In this document: piece by piece, positions 56,512 through 64,000 of the stretch
How positions within the stretch are numbered: the first letter of the stretch is position 1
Layout: each line of letters begins with the position of its first letter
Source: Chitinophaga pollutisoli
Lineage (GTDB): Bacteria; Bacteroidota; Bacteroidia; Chitinophagales; Chitinophagaceae
DNA length: 64,000 bases
Assembly: GCF_038396755.1 (NCBI RefSeq)
Contig: NZ_CP149822.1
Location: 5,486,001-5,550,000 of the forward strand
Reading direction: 5' to 3'
Position numbers and translations under genes: made by a program
Notes under the pieces: model-generated
Database searches by the model: none
Told to the model about the DNA's origin: nothing
What the model saw: the letters and a program-made list of their open reading frames with translations, nothing else

Positions 56512-57054
56512 CAAAAATCAGTTTTGACTGGTGATTGTGATTGGCATTATTATAACGTGTGGACCGGAAACGTGTAACCGGCGCTTCTTTCATAGATTGA
56601 TGGCCAACTTCATTCCTGTAAAGACGTAACAGATCTGACCGATGTGAGATGTTGCCGGTGGAAAGGGATGTTACCGGCACTTTTTCATAACGTTCGTCCA
56701 AAGATCTTCATGCAATGGTATGGAATTCAGCTGTCCTGATACTATTTTCTCATTTCTTGATACGTGTAATTTTGGTTGCGTCCATTTTGGTGCAATCGTT
56801 TGCACGAAAGAAGTGCAATCGTTTGCATTTTAAGCCAAATAATAAAATTATTCCCGCATGTCCAAATTTATTTTGCAGAAAATTGCGGGTATGGGATTGT
56901 GTTGTAATGACAATAAGTCCTGCAATCCCCGTGTTGCAACGGTTTCCGGGATGAATTTCTCCGATTAGGAATCGGTTAACAGTCTTTTTGCGTGAAAAGT
57001 TTCATTTTCTACTCCTCAACCATCTTCAAATCATATCATAAACCGCGTCTTATT
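56512..57054. promoter_or_regulatory. 543-base divergent regulatory region
   Basis: The region separates the SusCD operon (minus) from the ChrB-AraC gene (plus). It contains a tandem repeat (56554-56567 and 56568-56581, both built on ACGTGT...ACCGG), an inverted repeat TGCCGGT/ACCGGCA (56653-56659 and 56673-56679), and a plus-strand -7 box TAATTTTG (56767-56774). Two LacI-type operators lie at 56791 and 56814, and a minus-strand -7 box TAAATTTG at 56863-56870. I see no credible gene in it. Confidence 0.6.
56791..56827. promoter_or_regulatory. Two identical LacI-type operators
   Basis: TGCAATCGTTTGCA occurs twice, at 56791-56804 and 56814-56827, spaced 23 bases start to start (about two helical turns). 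The near-palindrome with a central CG and TGCAA/TTGCA ends is typical of LacI-family binding sites. They lie downstream of both predicted -7 boxes (56767 plus, 56863 minus), where bound repressor would block either transcript. No LacI-family gene is visible in the window. Confidence 0.6.
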
Positions 57055-57945
57055 ATGAAATGGGTAACCTGTGAACATCCGACCCTCGACCGTATCGCCT
57101 GCATCTGGCTCATCCGCAAATTCATTGATCCGGAGGCAGACATTACCTACCTCCCCGAACCCCGGGTGATCTTCTTCGCCAGGGCCGAAAAAGCCACTCC
57201 GTTCGGCATCAAGGGCACCGACTACTTCACCTATGGCGAGCACCAATGCCTCTTCGATATCTTCCTCCGCCGCCATCCATTGCCCGACCCGGCACTGCCC
57301 GTCATGTCGCCCGTCATCCGTTGCCTTACACCCATCCGCAACGAGCCCTGCCCCCAGGCCGCGGGCTTCCGCGCCATCGCCGAAGGCCTCGCGCTCAATT
57401 TCCCGCCCGGTGACGCGCTTACCGGCCAGGGCATTATCTATTACGACGCCCTCTACAGCTGGGCCCGGCAACTCCCCGGCATCACAAAACCGCCTGCATA
57501 CTCCGAACATGCACTCATGGAGGTCTTCCACCGCTTCCTCACGCAACGCTACGCCGAGCGTAAACCCAAACCGGAATGGATGCAGGAGCTGTCCGCCCTG
57601 GTACAGGACCAGATTGATACCAACATCTGCATCAGCCTGCCGGGGCTCGCCCGCAAGCTCGACGCCAATCCTTATTATCTCAATAACGAATTCTCCAACG
57701 ACCTCGAAGACATGAGTTTCGGGGAATACATCCGCAAAAAACGCATGGAAAAGGCTGTGGACCTCATGGAACAGGAGAAATACTCGCTCACCGAAATCGC
57801 CTACATGACGGGCTTCTCCGACCTGGGGCACTTTTCCCGCCTCTTTAATTACCACTACGGCAAAACACCCACCGGGCACCTCAAAACTATCCGCGCCCAA
57901 AAGAATCGGGAAGCGCAGCCCATAGAGGAAAAAGAAGAAAATTAA
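57055..57945 (+). CDS. ChrB C-terminal-like domain fused to an AraC-type DNA-binding domain
   Basis: From the ATG at 57055 the first 155 residues match the chromate-resistance ChrB C-terminal domain: MKWVTCEHPTLDRIACIWLI, RKFIDPEADITYLP, PFGIKGTDYFTYGEHQCLFD, PQAAGFRAIAEGLALNFP and YYDALYSWARQL. The last 100 residues are an AraC helix-turn-helix pair (LPGLARKLDANPYYLNNEFS, LTEIAYMTGFSDLGHFSRLF, YGKTPTGHL). I know ChrB domains as separate proteins or joined to another ChrB half, so the ChrB region may be the sensor of a regulator here. No chromate transporter gene (chrA) is visible. An upstream ATG at 56992 would add 21 residues without domain character. LacI-type sites lie on both sides of the gene. 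Confidence 0.82.
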   Translation: MKWVTCEHPTLDRIACIWLIRKFIDPEADITYLPEPRVIFFARAEKATPFGIKGTDYFTYGEHQCLFDIFLRRHPLPDPALPVMSPVIRCLTPIRNEPCPQAAGFRAIAEGLALNFPPGDALTGQGIIYYDALYSWARQLPGITKPPAYSEHALMEVFHRFLTQRYAERKPKPEWMQELSALVQDQIDTNICISLPGLARKLDANPYYLNNEFSNDLEDMSFGEYIRKKRMEKAVDLMEQEKYSLTEIAYMTGFSDLGHFSRLFNYHYGKTPTGHLKTIRAQKNREAQPIEEKEEN

Positions 57946-58006
57946 GGAAACGTTTGCATGGATTTTGGCATATTCTTCTGAACATAGCGGCCAGCAAGCG
58001 TTTGAG
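57945..58006. promoter_or_regulatory. Two degenerate copies of the LacI-type operator
   Basis: AGGAAACGTTTGCA (57945-57958), directly at the stop codon of the ChrB-AraC gene, and AGCAAGCGTTTGAG (57993-58006) keep the central CG and most of the TGCAANCGNTTGCA pattern of the sites at 56791. They could be accessory sites for looping, or chance matches. Confidence 0.3.
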
Positions 58007-58416
58007 CATGTGTATCCAGCGGGCAAGACGGCAGCCCAGGCGTCGCATGGTTGGTCTTAACGAAACTGAAAATTTGCATATACCCTTTTTGTCTGGCATC
58101 TAAGTTGACAAACTCACCGCGACTTTGTTAGCATTATTCAAATCCGGCATGCCGATATCCGGCGCCGGTATGACCTCTGAAACCACGCATCCGCGTGGTT
58201 TTTTCTTTTTCGGCGAAGCCAGTGGAGAATACCATTTCCACCCGCATGTACGAAGTTTCATTGCTACATTCAAGCCCACCGGGAAAACCTGCCTTTAGGG
58301 GACATCTCTTAGGCGGGGCTCTTCAATGATAGCAATGCCGGCTTTAATCACGGGTTATTAGTCACGGCGATTTTTCGAAAATAAATCTGCTATCCCCGCA
58401 TTCCTCCCTTCCGGGC
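57946..58416. other. 471-base gap between the ChrB-AraC and ferritin genes
   Basis: It holds the degenerate operators, a TTG (58105-58107) followed at 21 bases by a poor -7-like box, a hairpin around 58148-58172 and the terminator at 58181-58210. The part from 58211 to 58416 contains short AT- and GC-mixed sequence without a frame, repeat or motif that I recognise. Confidence 0.5.
58181..58210 (+). terminator. Terminator downstream of the ChrB-AraC gene
   Basis: The arms AACCACGC (58181-58188) and GCGTGGTT (58193-58200) form a perfect 8-bp stem with an ATCC loop, followed by six T. It is 236 bases after the stop codon, so it ends either a long 3' untranslated region or a separate short RNA. 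Confidence 0.85.
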
Positions 58417-58442
58417 AAAAAAAAGACCGGCTTTCGCCGGTC
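58417..58442 (-). terminator. Terminator of the ferritin gene
   Basis: On the minus strand GACCGGC, a GAAA tetraloop and GCCGGTC form a 7-bp stem followed by eight T. Confidence 0.92.
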
Positions 58443-58465
58443 GTAATCATGATTTTATGTGCTCC

Positions 58466-58981
58466 CTATTTCCCGCCCCGGGCAACCTGGGCGCGGTAAT
58501 TCAGAATATCGCGGTCGAACAGGTAGAGGCCGCTCTTGTCTTCCCCGATAAGCTCCAGCTTGTCGTTCAGCGTGCGGGCCAGTCTTTCCTCCTCGATCTG
58601 CTCGGATACATACCATTGAAGGAAGTTATGCGTGGCATAGTCTTTTTCCTGCAGGGCCTGGTGTACCAGGTCGTTGATGCTTTCCGACACCTTGATCTCA
58701 TGGGTCAGAAACTCCTCGAATGCGCGTTTCAGCGACAGGAACGTAATGATGGGCTGCTTCAGCTCAGGCACCACGCCAAAACCGCCCCGCTCGTTGATGA
58801 ACTTGAGAAGCTTCAGCATATGCACCCTTTCCTCGTCGGATTGCTGGTAGAAAAAGTCGGCAACGCCCTGGAGCCCCGGTTGAATATCGGCCCAGGATGC
58901 CATCGCCAGATACGCCTGCGACGATGCCGCTTCCAGACCTACCTGCGCATTCAGTGCGTCCTGTATTGATTTACTTAGCAT
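58466..58981 (-). CDS. ftnA: Ferritin, bacterial non-haem type
   Basis: The 171-residue four-helix protein has the ferroxidase residues in place: Glu17 in QVGLEAASSQAYLAM, Glu51 and His54 in the ExxH motif of SDEERVHMLKLL, and Glu residues in FEEFLTHE and SEQIEEERLA. Ferritins oxidise Fe(II) and store iron in a 24-subunit cage in the cytoplasm. The lack of haem-binding Met52 and the length indicate FtnA rather than bacterioferritin. It is a single gene with a strong terminator, and its start is the ATG at 58981. Iron-dependent control is expected but no Fur box is evident upstream. Confidence 0.93.
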   Translation of the reverse strand: MLSKSIQDALNAQVGLEAASSQAYLAMASWADIQPGLQGVADFFYQQSDEERVHMLKLLKFINERGGFGVVPELKQPIITFLSLKRAFEEFLTHEIKVSESINDLVHQALQEKDYATHNFLQWYVSEQIEEERLARTLNDKLELIGEDKSGLYLFDRDILNYRAQVARGGK

Positions 58982-59036
58982 AGTGAAGTGAATTTAGATG
59001 AAAAGTTCCGCTCCAATGTACGGATTTTTTACATCC

Positions 59037-59864
59037 CTACAATACCAGGTGCCTGCTCTCTACCGGCTGCTCGAAAAATATCCCAGCCTGCCGGTCGAAC
59101 GTAGCCGTATCGTCTGTCGTGTAAAAAGTGCGTGTGCCTCCCGTACTGCATTTCTCCCGGATCTCCGGATGCCGCTGCAGGTAATCGGCCAGGCTCGCCG
59201 CGGCAATTGTTCCCTGCGACAGCAACGTAACATCCCCCGGCAAATAATGCCGGATCTTATCGGCCAGCAAAGGATAATGCGTACACCCCAGCACGATAGT
59301 ATCGATCTCTTCCGACTGCACCATCAGCTGCCGGATGTATTTCCGGATGAAGAAATCTGCCCCCTCGCTCTCATATTCCGCATTTTCCACCAACGGCACC
59401 CACATCGGGCACGCTTGCTGGTAAACCGTTACATCCGGGAAGAATTTTTCGATCTCAATGGGATAACTCTGGGAATTGACGGTGCCCGCCGTGCCGAAGA
59501 TCCCCACGTTCCGGCTGCGCGAATAATCCCCCACGATCTCCGTCGTGGGCCGGATAATGCCCAGCACCCTGCGCTCCGGGTCGATCTTCGGCAAGTCGTG
59601 CTGCTGGATGGTCCGCAAGGCCTTGGCAGATGCCGTATTACAGGCCAGCACCACCAGGTGGCAACCCATGCTGAACAGGTGCTGCACACATTCGAGCGTG
59701 TAATGGTAAACGGTTTCGTAAGAACGGCCGCCGTAGGGAGCGCGGCCATTGTCGCCCAGGTAAATGTAATCGTAGGCGGGTAAGGTTTTCACGATCTCTT
59801 TCAAAACGGTTAACCCGCCGTAACCCGAATCAAATACGCCGATAGGCCCTGGTTTCTTCTGCAT
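59037..59864 (-). CDS. murI: Glutamate racemase
   Basis: The 275-residue enzyme contains the family blocks IGVFDSGYGGLTVLKEI, YLGDNGRAPYGGRS, the first catalytic Cys75 in VLACNTAS, and the second in IVLGCTHYPLL. It makes D-glutamate for peptidoglycan in the cytoplasm. The gene starts 8 bases after the MFS remnant and may be transcribed with the export operon upstream of it. Confidence 0.95.
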   Translation of the reverse strand: MQKKPGPIGVFDSGYGGLTVLKEIVKTLPAYDYIYLGDNGRAPYGGRSYETVYHYTLECVQHLFSMGCHLVVLACNTASAKALRTIQQHDLPKIDPERRVLGIIRPTTEIVGDYSRSRNVGIFGTAGTVNSQSYPIEIEKFFPDVTVYQQACPMWVPLVENAEYESEGADFFIRKYIRQLMVQSEEIDTIVLGCTHYPLLADKIRHYLPGDVTLLSQGTIAAASLADYLQRHPEIREKCSTGGTRTFYTTDDTATFDRQAGIFFEQPVESRHLVL

Positions 59865-59872
59865 GCGCCAAA

Positions 59873-60238
59873 TTACGGAATTTTTGCCGTTGCCGGCGCG
59901 GGCGGCAGGTGCTTTTGCGCCCTTCTGTTGGAAATGAAAAGCGTGGTAACCACCGCCAGCACCAGCAACGCCGCCGATATGCTGAAACCGTACTGCAATG
60001 CCAGTTGCTCGGCCGATGGCGCGCTGTAACCCCGCGCCAGGGAATAATCCCCGACCTGGTGCACCACCGACAATACCGCCACGCCAATCCCCCCGGATAC
60101 CTGGAGCACGAGGTTGTCCAGCGAAGAAGCCTGTGTGATGAGGGGCCGCGGCACGGCGTTCACCGTGGCCACCGTAACCGGCGACGACATGATCGTGCCC
60201 AGCGTGAGCGTGATCAGTATGCCGCCTTTAGACCGCAT
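59873..60238 (-). pseudogene. C-terminal remnant of a DHA2-type MFS drug exporter
   Basis: The 121 residues (GTIMSSPVTVATVNAVPRPL, ITQASSLDNLVLQVSGGIGV, AVLSVV) resemble the last three helices of a 14-helix EmrB/QacA-like antiporter, including the conserved QAS...R/Q...G-G-IG-A block. The 380 or so N-terminal residues are absent. The open frame begins inside the last codons of the ABC permease (11-base overlap), as expected if a deletion fused the two genes. It is unlikely to transport anything alone. A chance start codon gives it the appearance of a gene. Confidence 0.7.
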
Positions 60239-61388
60239 GGACGGGGGTGTTTTGTTTTTCGAGGCGGCGCATCTTCCACAAGCAGATAGCGGTATAAAAA
60301 CACCACAGCGCCATCAGGTGGTACAAATCCGGCAGCCTATCCGTAATATGCGCCCCCTGCTGCACGATGCCCTGGTACAAACCAAGAAACGGTGTAATAG
60401 GGAGCAGGTAGGATACGGCTTTCACGAAAGGCGGCATTTCAGACAGGGGCCAGCTGTAGCCGGTGATGAGGAATATGGGATAGGTGGAGAAGACCATCAG
60501 CTGGGTGGCCAGCAATTGCGATTTGAAAAGCAATCCGGTGAAAATGCCCATCGGGATGAGCGACAAAAGGAAAATCACGGTGATCAGCGCCAGTTCCCAG
60601 CCAATGCCGAGTATCTGCAGTTCCAGTACGCGGAAGTTGACGGTCAGGAAGAAGTAAGCGTAAGCGCAGAAAAGCAGGAAGTAAAACAGGCCTTTCCCCC
60701 ATAATGCCGTGGAGGCGTTCCCCCCTGCCGTTTGCATCCATTCCGCCAGCGAGCCGCGCTGCCTTTCGGCCGCGGAGCCGCCGGCCAGTCCGATGAGTAG
60801 CGTTTGCTGCAATATCATCGCGATCAAGCCCGGTAACAAAAACGTGCCATAATCTGAACGGCTGTTGAACATCGGCCGGTAATCAACATTAACGGGCATT
60901 ACTTCCTGCATGCTCATTTCCGTATTCATGCCTTTTTTCTGCAGGTACTGCAACCGCACGCCCGCGCCTACCGTGAGCCCGATCTGCGTAATCGCGCCGG
61001 CCACTTCGCTGGAAGGCAGGAAGCGCGCGGCGTTCACTGCCAGTACCATATTGGCCTGCCGGAGCGACAGCACCTTTTGTTCCATGCCTTTTTCGATATA
61101 CAGGAAACCCTGTATGTGACCATGGTACATGCTTTCCTTCGCGCCTTCCAGCGTAGTGCGCAGGGCTACGTTCACCATCTGGGAGTTGTCGATCTGCGTG
61201 ATCAGCGTTTGGGAAAGGCCGGAGCGGTCTTCGTCGACCACCGCAATGGGCACTTCCTCCTCGGCCTTGTACTGGTAAATACTGCCATAAAAGAATACGT
61301 ATACCAGCGGCGCCAGCAGCAGCGTCAGGATCAGGCTGTGATCCGCCGCCACTCTTTGAACTTCACGAAGCAGCAAGCGGAACAGCAT
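60228..61388 (-). CDS. ABC-2 type transporter permease, second copy
   Basis: The 386-residue protein has an N-terminal helix, a large extracytoplasmic domain (EEEVPIAVVDEDRSGLSQTL, then LQYLQKKGMNTEMSMQEV), and five C-terminal helices (LLPGLIAMILQQTLLIGLAG, FSTYPIFLITGYSWPLSEMP). This is the layout of YbhR/YhhJ-type ABC-2 exporters. Its start overlaps the end of the neighbouring permease by 26 bases. The pair forms the membrane channel of a drug or lipid exporter with HlyD and TolC; an ATPase is not visible in the window. Confidence 0.9.
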   Translation of the reverse strand: MLFRLLLREVQRVAADHSLILTLLLAPLVYVFFYGSIYQYKAEEEVPIAVVDEDRSGLSQTLITQIDNSQMVNVALRTTLEGAKESMYHGHIQGFLYIEKGMEQKVLSLRQANMVLAVNAARFLPSSEVAGAITQIGLTVGAGVRLQYLQKKGMNTEMSMQEVMPVNVDYRPMFNSRSDYGTFLLPGLIAMILQQTLLIGLAGGSAAERQRGSLAEWMQTAGGNASTALWGKGLFYFLLFCAYAYFFLTVNFRVLELQILGIGWELALITVIFLLSLIPMGIFTGLLFKSQLLATQLMVFSTYPIFLITGYSWPLSEMPPFVKAVSYLLPITPFLGLYQGIVQQGAHITDRLPDLYHLMALWCFYTAICLWKMRRLEKQNTPVHAV

Positions 61389-62547
61389 GGGACGGTGTCT
61401 TTTGGAGCCGCTTCTGCAGGAAGAAAACAGCGATGAAGAATGTGAACCCTATGAACAGCAGGAGCCGCAGCGCCTCCGGGCCTGCGTACCGCAACGGCAG
61501 CTCCATGAAATACAGCTTGAAGAACGCGTCGAGGAAAGGCGTGTAGGGCATGATGGCCGCGTAGTACTGATCGTACCAGGGCATGCCCCACCGCGGGAAT
61601 GTAAACCCGCTGAACACGAACGCGGGAGAGGTGTAGAAGATCCCGAAATCCAGCGCCAGCATCACATCCATCATCAACACCGACACCATCGCGCCGATGC
61701 CGATGCAGGCCAGCGACATGAGGTTGAACATCACGAACAAATTCCACCAGGTGCCGGCGTGGAACATGGAAAAGATGGGGAAGATCACGCCGAATACCAG
61801 CGCGAAGTTGACCCAGGAGGCGGTGAGGTGCGCGATCGTCTTGCCGGCAAACAAGATCCCCGCATGGCCTTTACCCATCGCCGCCATTTCCTGCGCGGTG
61901 CCTTCTTCCCATTCCTTGTTGAACATGAGCACCGTTACCATTATGATCATCATCATCATGGCCACAGTGGCGAGCCCGGGCACGAGGTAGTTTTGATAAT
62001 TATACGTGGGGTTGTACAACGTGAACAGTTCGAGGCTCACTGGCATGATGAGCGCCATGGCCTTCCCTTGTGTCATTCCCGTTTTCATGAATTTCTGCAG
62101 GTTAACGCCCGATCCGGCCGTGATGATCACGGTAGAGGCGTCTTTATACACCAGCTTGCTCGGGATGAGGGCCGATGCGTTGGTGTAAACGGCTACTTTC
62201 ACCGGGTGGCGGCTCTTGATATCGGTTTCCATATTTTTCGGGAAATGCACCGCGCCGATGATCTTCTTTTCCTGCATGAGCTGCCGCATCTCGGTTTCGC
62301 TGCTCACAGCGTGCGTAATGTGAATGCTTGCGGTTTGTTCTAGCAGGAAGGTGATCTGGCGGGAAACAGGGGAGCGGTCGTCGTCCCACACGGCCACTGG
62401 CAGGTCTTCCGCCTGCTGCTTATCGAAAATGAGGGCGTAGAAGAAGAAAAGAAACGCGGGCAGGACGAGCAGTACAATGTAATGATCTTTCCGGGTGAGG
62501 ATGCGTTTCCATTCCCTGAGCGCGATCTGTGCGATGGCGCGGATCAT
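61363..62547 (-). CDS. ABC-2 type transporter permease, first copy
   Basis: In 394 residues the plan equals the next gene: an N-terminal helix (HYIVLLVLPAFLFFFYALIF), an extracytoplasmic domain (EDLPVAVWDDDRSPVSRQIT, SGVNLQKFMKTGMTQGKAMA) and membrane helices (YLVPGLATVAMMMMIIMVTV, YTSPAFVFSGFTFPRWGMPW). The two permeases are related and probably pair as a heterodimer. It overlaps the HlyD gene stop by 4 bases (ATGA), showing tight coupling. Confidence 0.9.
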   Translation of the reverse strand: MIRAIAQIALREWKRILTRKDHYIVLLVLPAFLFFFYALIFDKQQAEDLPVAVWDDDRSPVSRQITFLLEQTASIHITHAVSSETEMRQLMQEKKIIGAVHFPKNMETDIKSRHPVKVAVYTNASALIPSKLVYKDASTVIITAGSGVNLQKFMKTGMTQGKAMALIMPVSLELFTLYNPTYNYQNYLVPGLATVAMMMMIIMVTVLMFNKEWEEGTAQEMAAMGKGHAGILFAGKTIAHLTASWVNFALVFGVIFPIFSMFHAGTWWNLFVMFNLMSLACIGIGAMVSVLMMDVMLALDFGIFYTSPAFVFSGFTFPRWGMPWYDQYYAAIMPYTPFLDAFFKLYFMELPLRYAGPEALRLLLFIGFTFFIAVFFLQKRLQKTPSHAVPLAAS

Positions 62548-63533
62548 GGCGTTTGCAGGGATGCGGTCATCCCCGGCCGGAGGCCCTGGATGCCGGTGAC
62601 GTCTATGGGTTTCATTTCGATGGTGAAGGTCCGCAGCTCAAACGCGCCTTTTTCTTTCGTGGGCACCCAGTTGGCGAATTCGAGGGAGGGCGCAACGGCG
62701 GATACCTGCACGTCGAACTGTTCCGGATCGCAGCCGGGCACCTTCACGCGGGCTTTGCCACCCAGCGGGTACGCCGCGGCCTTATCCTGCCGGATATTGA
62801 ACCGGATGAAGTAAGATAGATTTTTCTGCAGCGTCATCATCGGGTAGCCGATGCTCACGATCTCGCCCTGGTGGATCACCAGCGAAGAAATAATGCCGTC
62901 GGCCGGTGCGTGGATGCGGGTATTGTCGGTGAGCGCTTTGGTCAGCTCATAGCCTTGTTCCGCCTGTTTGAGGATGGCGGTGGCGGTCTGGATGATTTCG
63001 GGCTGGGTGCCTTTCTCCAGCATCTCCTGGTTCAGCCGCGCGATTTCCATTTCCTTTTTTGCAGCCTGGTATTTGAAGTGGATGATGTCGCGCTCCGTGC
63101 CGGACACTACGCTGTCGCTGTACAGCCTTTCCATCCGCTCGTAGGTTTTCCGTGCGAGGTCATATTGATCCTGCGCGATTTTATATAGGTTGCCCGCATT
63201 GCGGATGATCTCGGGCCGGGCGCCTTTTTTGAGCAGTTTCACCTGCGACTGCGCCGCTTCGATGGCCGCTTCCGCCTGCGCGCGGATAGCGTTGATCTCC
63301 GTGGTGCGCAGTACGCCGAGGAGCTGTCCCTGTTTCACCGTATCGCCCTGCTCTACGAAAAGGGAATCGAGGCGGCCGGGGAATTCCGCGGCTACGTCTA
63401 CATACGAAGCGTCGACCATGCCGAGGGACTGGTTGTCTGCCGCCGGCGATTGCCGGATAAGGAACAGCACGGCGATGAGCAGGATCAAGACGGGAATGAG
63501 GAGCGCCCAATATTGTGTGAGGAATCTTTTCAT
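62544..63533 (-). CDS. HlyD/YbhG-type periplasmic adaptor protein
   Basis: The 329-residue adaptor has one N-terminal helix (LLIPVLILLIAVLFLI) and a first barrel half (ASYVDVAAEFPGRLDSLFVE, QGDTVKQGQLLGVLRTTEI). An alpha-helical hairpin of about 130 residues follows, then the second half (RIHAPADGIISSLVIHQGEI). It bridges the inner-membrane permeases and TolC. The TolC stop and its start overlap by 4 bases, as does its stop with the permease start. The long coiled coil is typical of ABC-linked adaptors. Confidence 0.92.
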   Translation of the reverse strand: MKRFLTQYWALLIPVLILLIAVLFLIRQSPAADNQSLGMVDASYVDVAAEFPGRLDSLFVEQGDTVKQGQLLGVLRTTEINAIRAQAEAAIEAAQSQVKLLKKGARPEIIRNAGNLYKIAQDQYDLARKTYERMERLYSDSVVSGTERDIIHFKYQAAKKEMEIARLNQEMLEKGTQPEIIQTATAILKQAEQGYELTKALTDNTRIHAPADGIISSLVIHQGEIVSIGYPMMTLQKNLSYFIRFNIRQDKAAAYPLGGKARVKVPGCDPEQFDVQVSAVAPSLEFANWVPTKEKGAFELRTFTIEMKPIDVTGIQGLRPGMTASLQTP

Positions 63534-64000
63534 TGTATCAAAGCGGAGATTTGTTGCGGTATTCCAAGAATGTTATAGTATTCCGCTGCCGCCAGCAGGT
63601 AGGCGAACAGCGAGGTGTAATAAGCTTTGCCCAGCTCTTCTTCCACCAGCAATGCTTCGTTCACCTCCTTCACGGAAGCGAGTTGCTCCGCGAGGCGCTC
63701 CTGAACCTGCGTGGTGGTGAGTTGCGCCTGGTCGCGCGCCTGCAAAAGGCTTTGCATATCGCGTTCCAGCACGGTTACTTTGTTGCGCACCACCGTGGCG
63801 GAGGCCTCCAGCAGGGCCTGCGTGTTGTCAGATGCGATGCGGGCTTCTTCCACGAGTTGTTTGGTGGCTTTCACGCGCTTCTCGCGGGAGAACCCGCTGA
63901 AGAGGTTCCACTGCATTTCCACGCCTACCAGCCAGGGCGGCGTAGTTACGGGGAGGTCGCGCTGGTAAAGGTTGAGGCTGGCGATGCCGAAAATGTTGGG
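63530..64000 (-). CDS. TolC family outer membrane efflux protein, C-terminal part
   Basis: The gene is cut by the right edge and only the last 156 residues are present. They include an outer-membrane strand segment (PPWLVGVEMQWNLFSGFSRE) and a long helical coiled coil (KATKQLVEEARIASDNTQAL, LLQARDQAQLTTTQVQERL) followed by a second helix (FAYLLAAAEYYNILGIPQQI). This is the equatorial and second half-barrel layout of TolC-type exit ducts. It overlaps the HlyD start by 4 bases and is the first visible gene of the export operon. Confidence 0.9.
   Translation of the reverse strand, partial: PNIFGIASLNLYQRDLPVTTPPWLVGVEMQWNLFSGFSREKRVKATKQLVEEARIASDNTQALLEASATVVRNKVTVLERDMQSLLQARDQAQLTTTQVQERLAEQLASVKEVNEALLVEEELGKAYYTSLFAYLLAAAEYYNILGIPQQISALIQ

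Noticed and set aside
58211..58416. A hidden gene or tRNA in the ferritin upstream gap
   Set aside because: No frame with family character, no cloverleaf arms or conserved tRNA boxes could be found by eye.

Overview
The window looks like chromosome from a Chitinophaga-like member of the Bacteroidota. The evidence is four SusC/SusD pairs, a hybrid two-component regulator, promoters of the TTG...TAnnTTTG type, start codons without purine-rich Shine-Dalgarno sequences, and mostly GC-rich coding sequence broken by a lower-GC patch near 18-20 kb. I see no rRNA or tRNA, CRISPR array, insertion sequence or prophage.

Layout. (1) 1-12.9 kb, minus strand: one polysaccharide utilisation locus in the order SusC, SusD, GH30 lipoprotein, SGNH esterase, sugar-porter MFS, DUF5107-TPR protein and GH2. 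The GH2 gene is cut by the left edge. Its divergent neighbours are an AraC regulator and a YhcH-type sugar protein. By enzyme content the target is a beta-1,6-linked galactan or similar side chain. (2) 14.5-20 kb: a GT87-like membrane protein, an outer-membrane barrel, a short structured RNA-like unit, an Rnk/GreA-like factor, an SMI1/KNR4 protein, small membrane proteins and one decayed gene. (3) 20-28.7 kb: DJ-1/PfpI protein, Crp/Fnr regulator, AraC regulator, DUF983 protein, a 1374-residue hybrid two-component system and a GH29 alpha-L-fucosidase. (4) 28.8-32 kb: a PAS sensor without an ATPase domain, a membrane protein and a lipoprotein amidase. (5) 32-40 kb: a SusCD pair with no enzymes, a DeoR regulator, and a tandem array of four related membrane proteins of about 158 residues, the third frameshifted. 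(6) 40-47 kb: BNR/sialidase-fold protein, SRPBCC protein, MetY with an operator-rich promoter, a frameshifted M60 metallopeptidase, an NTF2-like protein, and a divergent quinone reductase/HxlR pair. (7) 46.9-56.5 kb: two consecutive SusCD pairs in one operon. (8) 56.5-58.4 kb: paired LacI-type operators and a ChrB-domain/AraC fusion regulator. (9) 58.4-64 kb: ferritin, glutamate racemase, an MFS remnant and a TolC/HlyD/two-permease export operon cut by the right edge.

The main theme is glycan capture and breakdown: SusCD import, GH2/GH30/GH29 enzymes, an esterase, a BNR protein and a glycoprotein-type M60 peptidase, each near a local regulator. The items I find least explained are the ChrB-AraC fusion with its repeated LacI-type sites, the four-gene membrane-protein array, and the structured RNA-like unit at 17.1-17.3 kb. 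Several genes are broken by single-base homopolymer changes, so assembly error has to be excluded before calling them pseudogenes.
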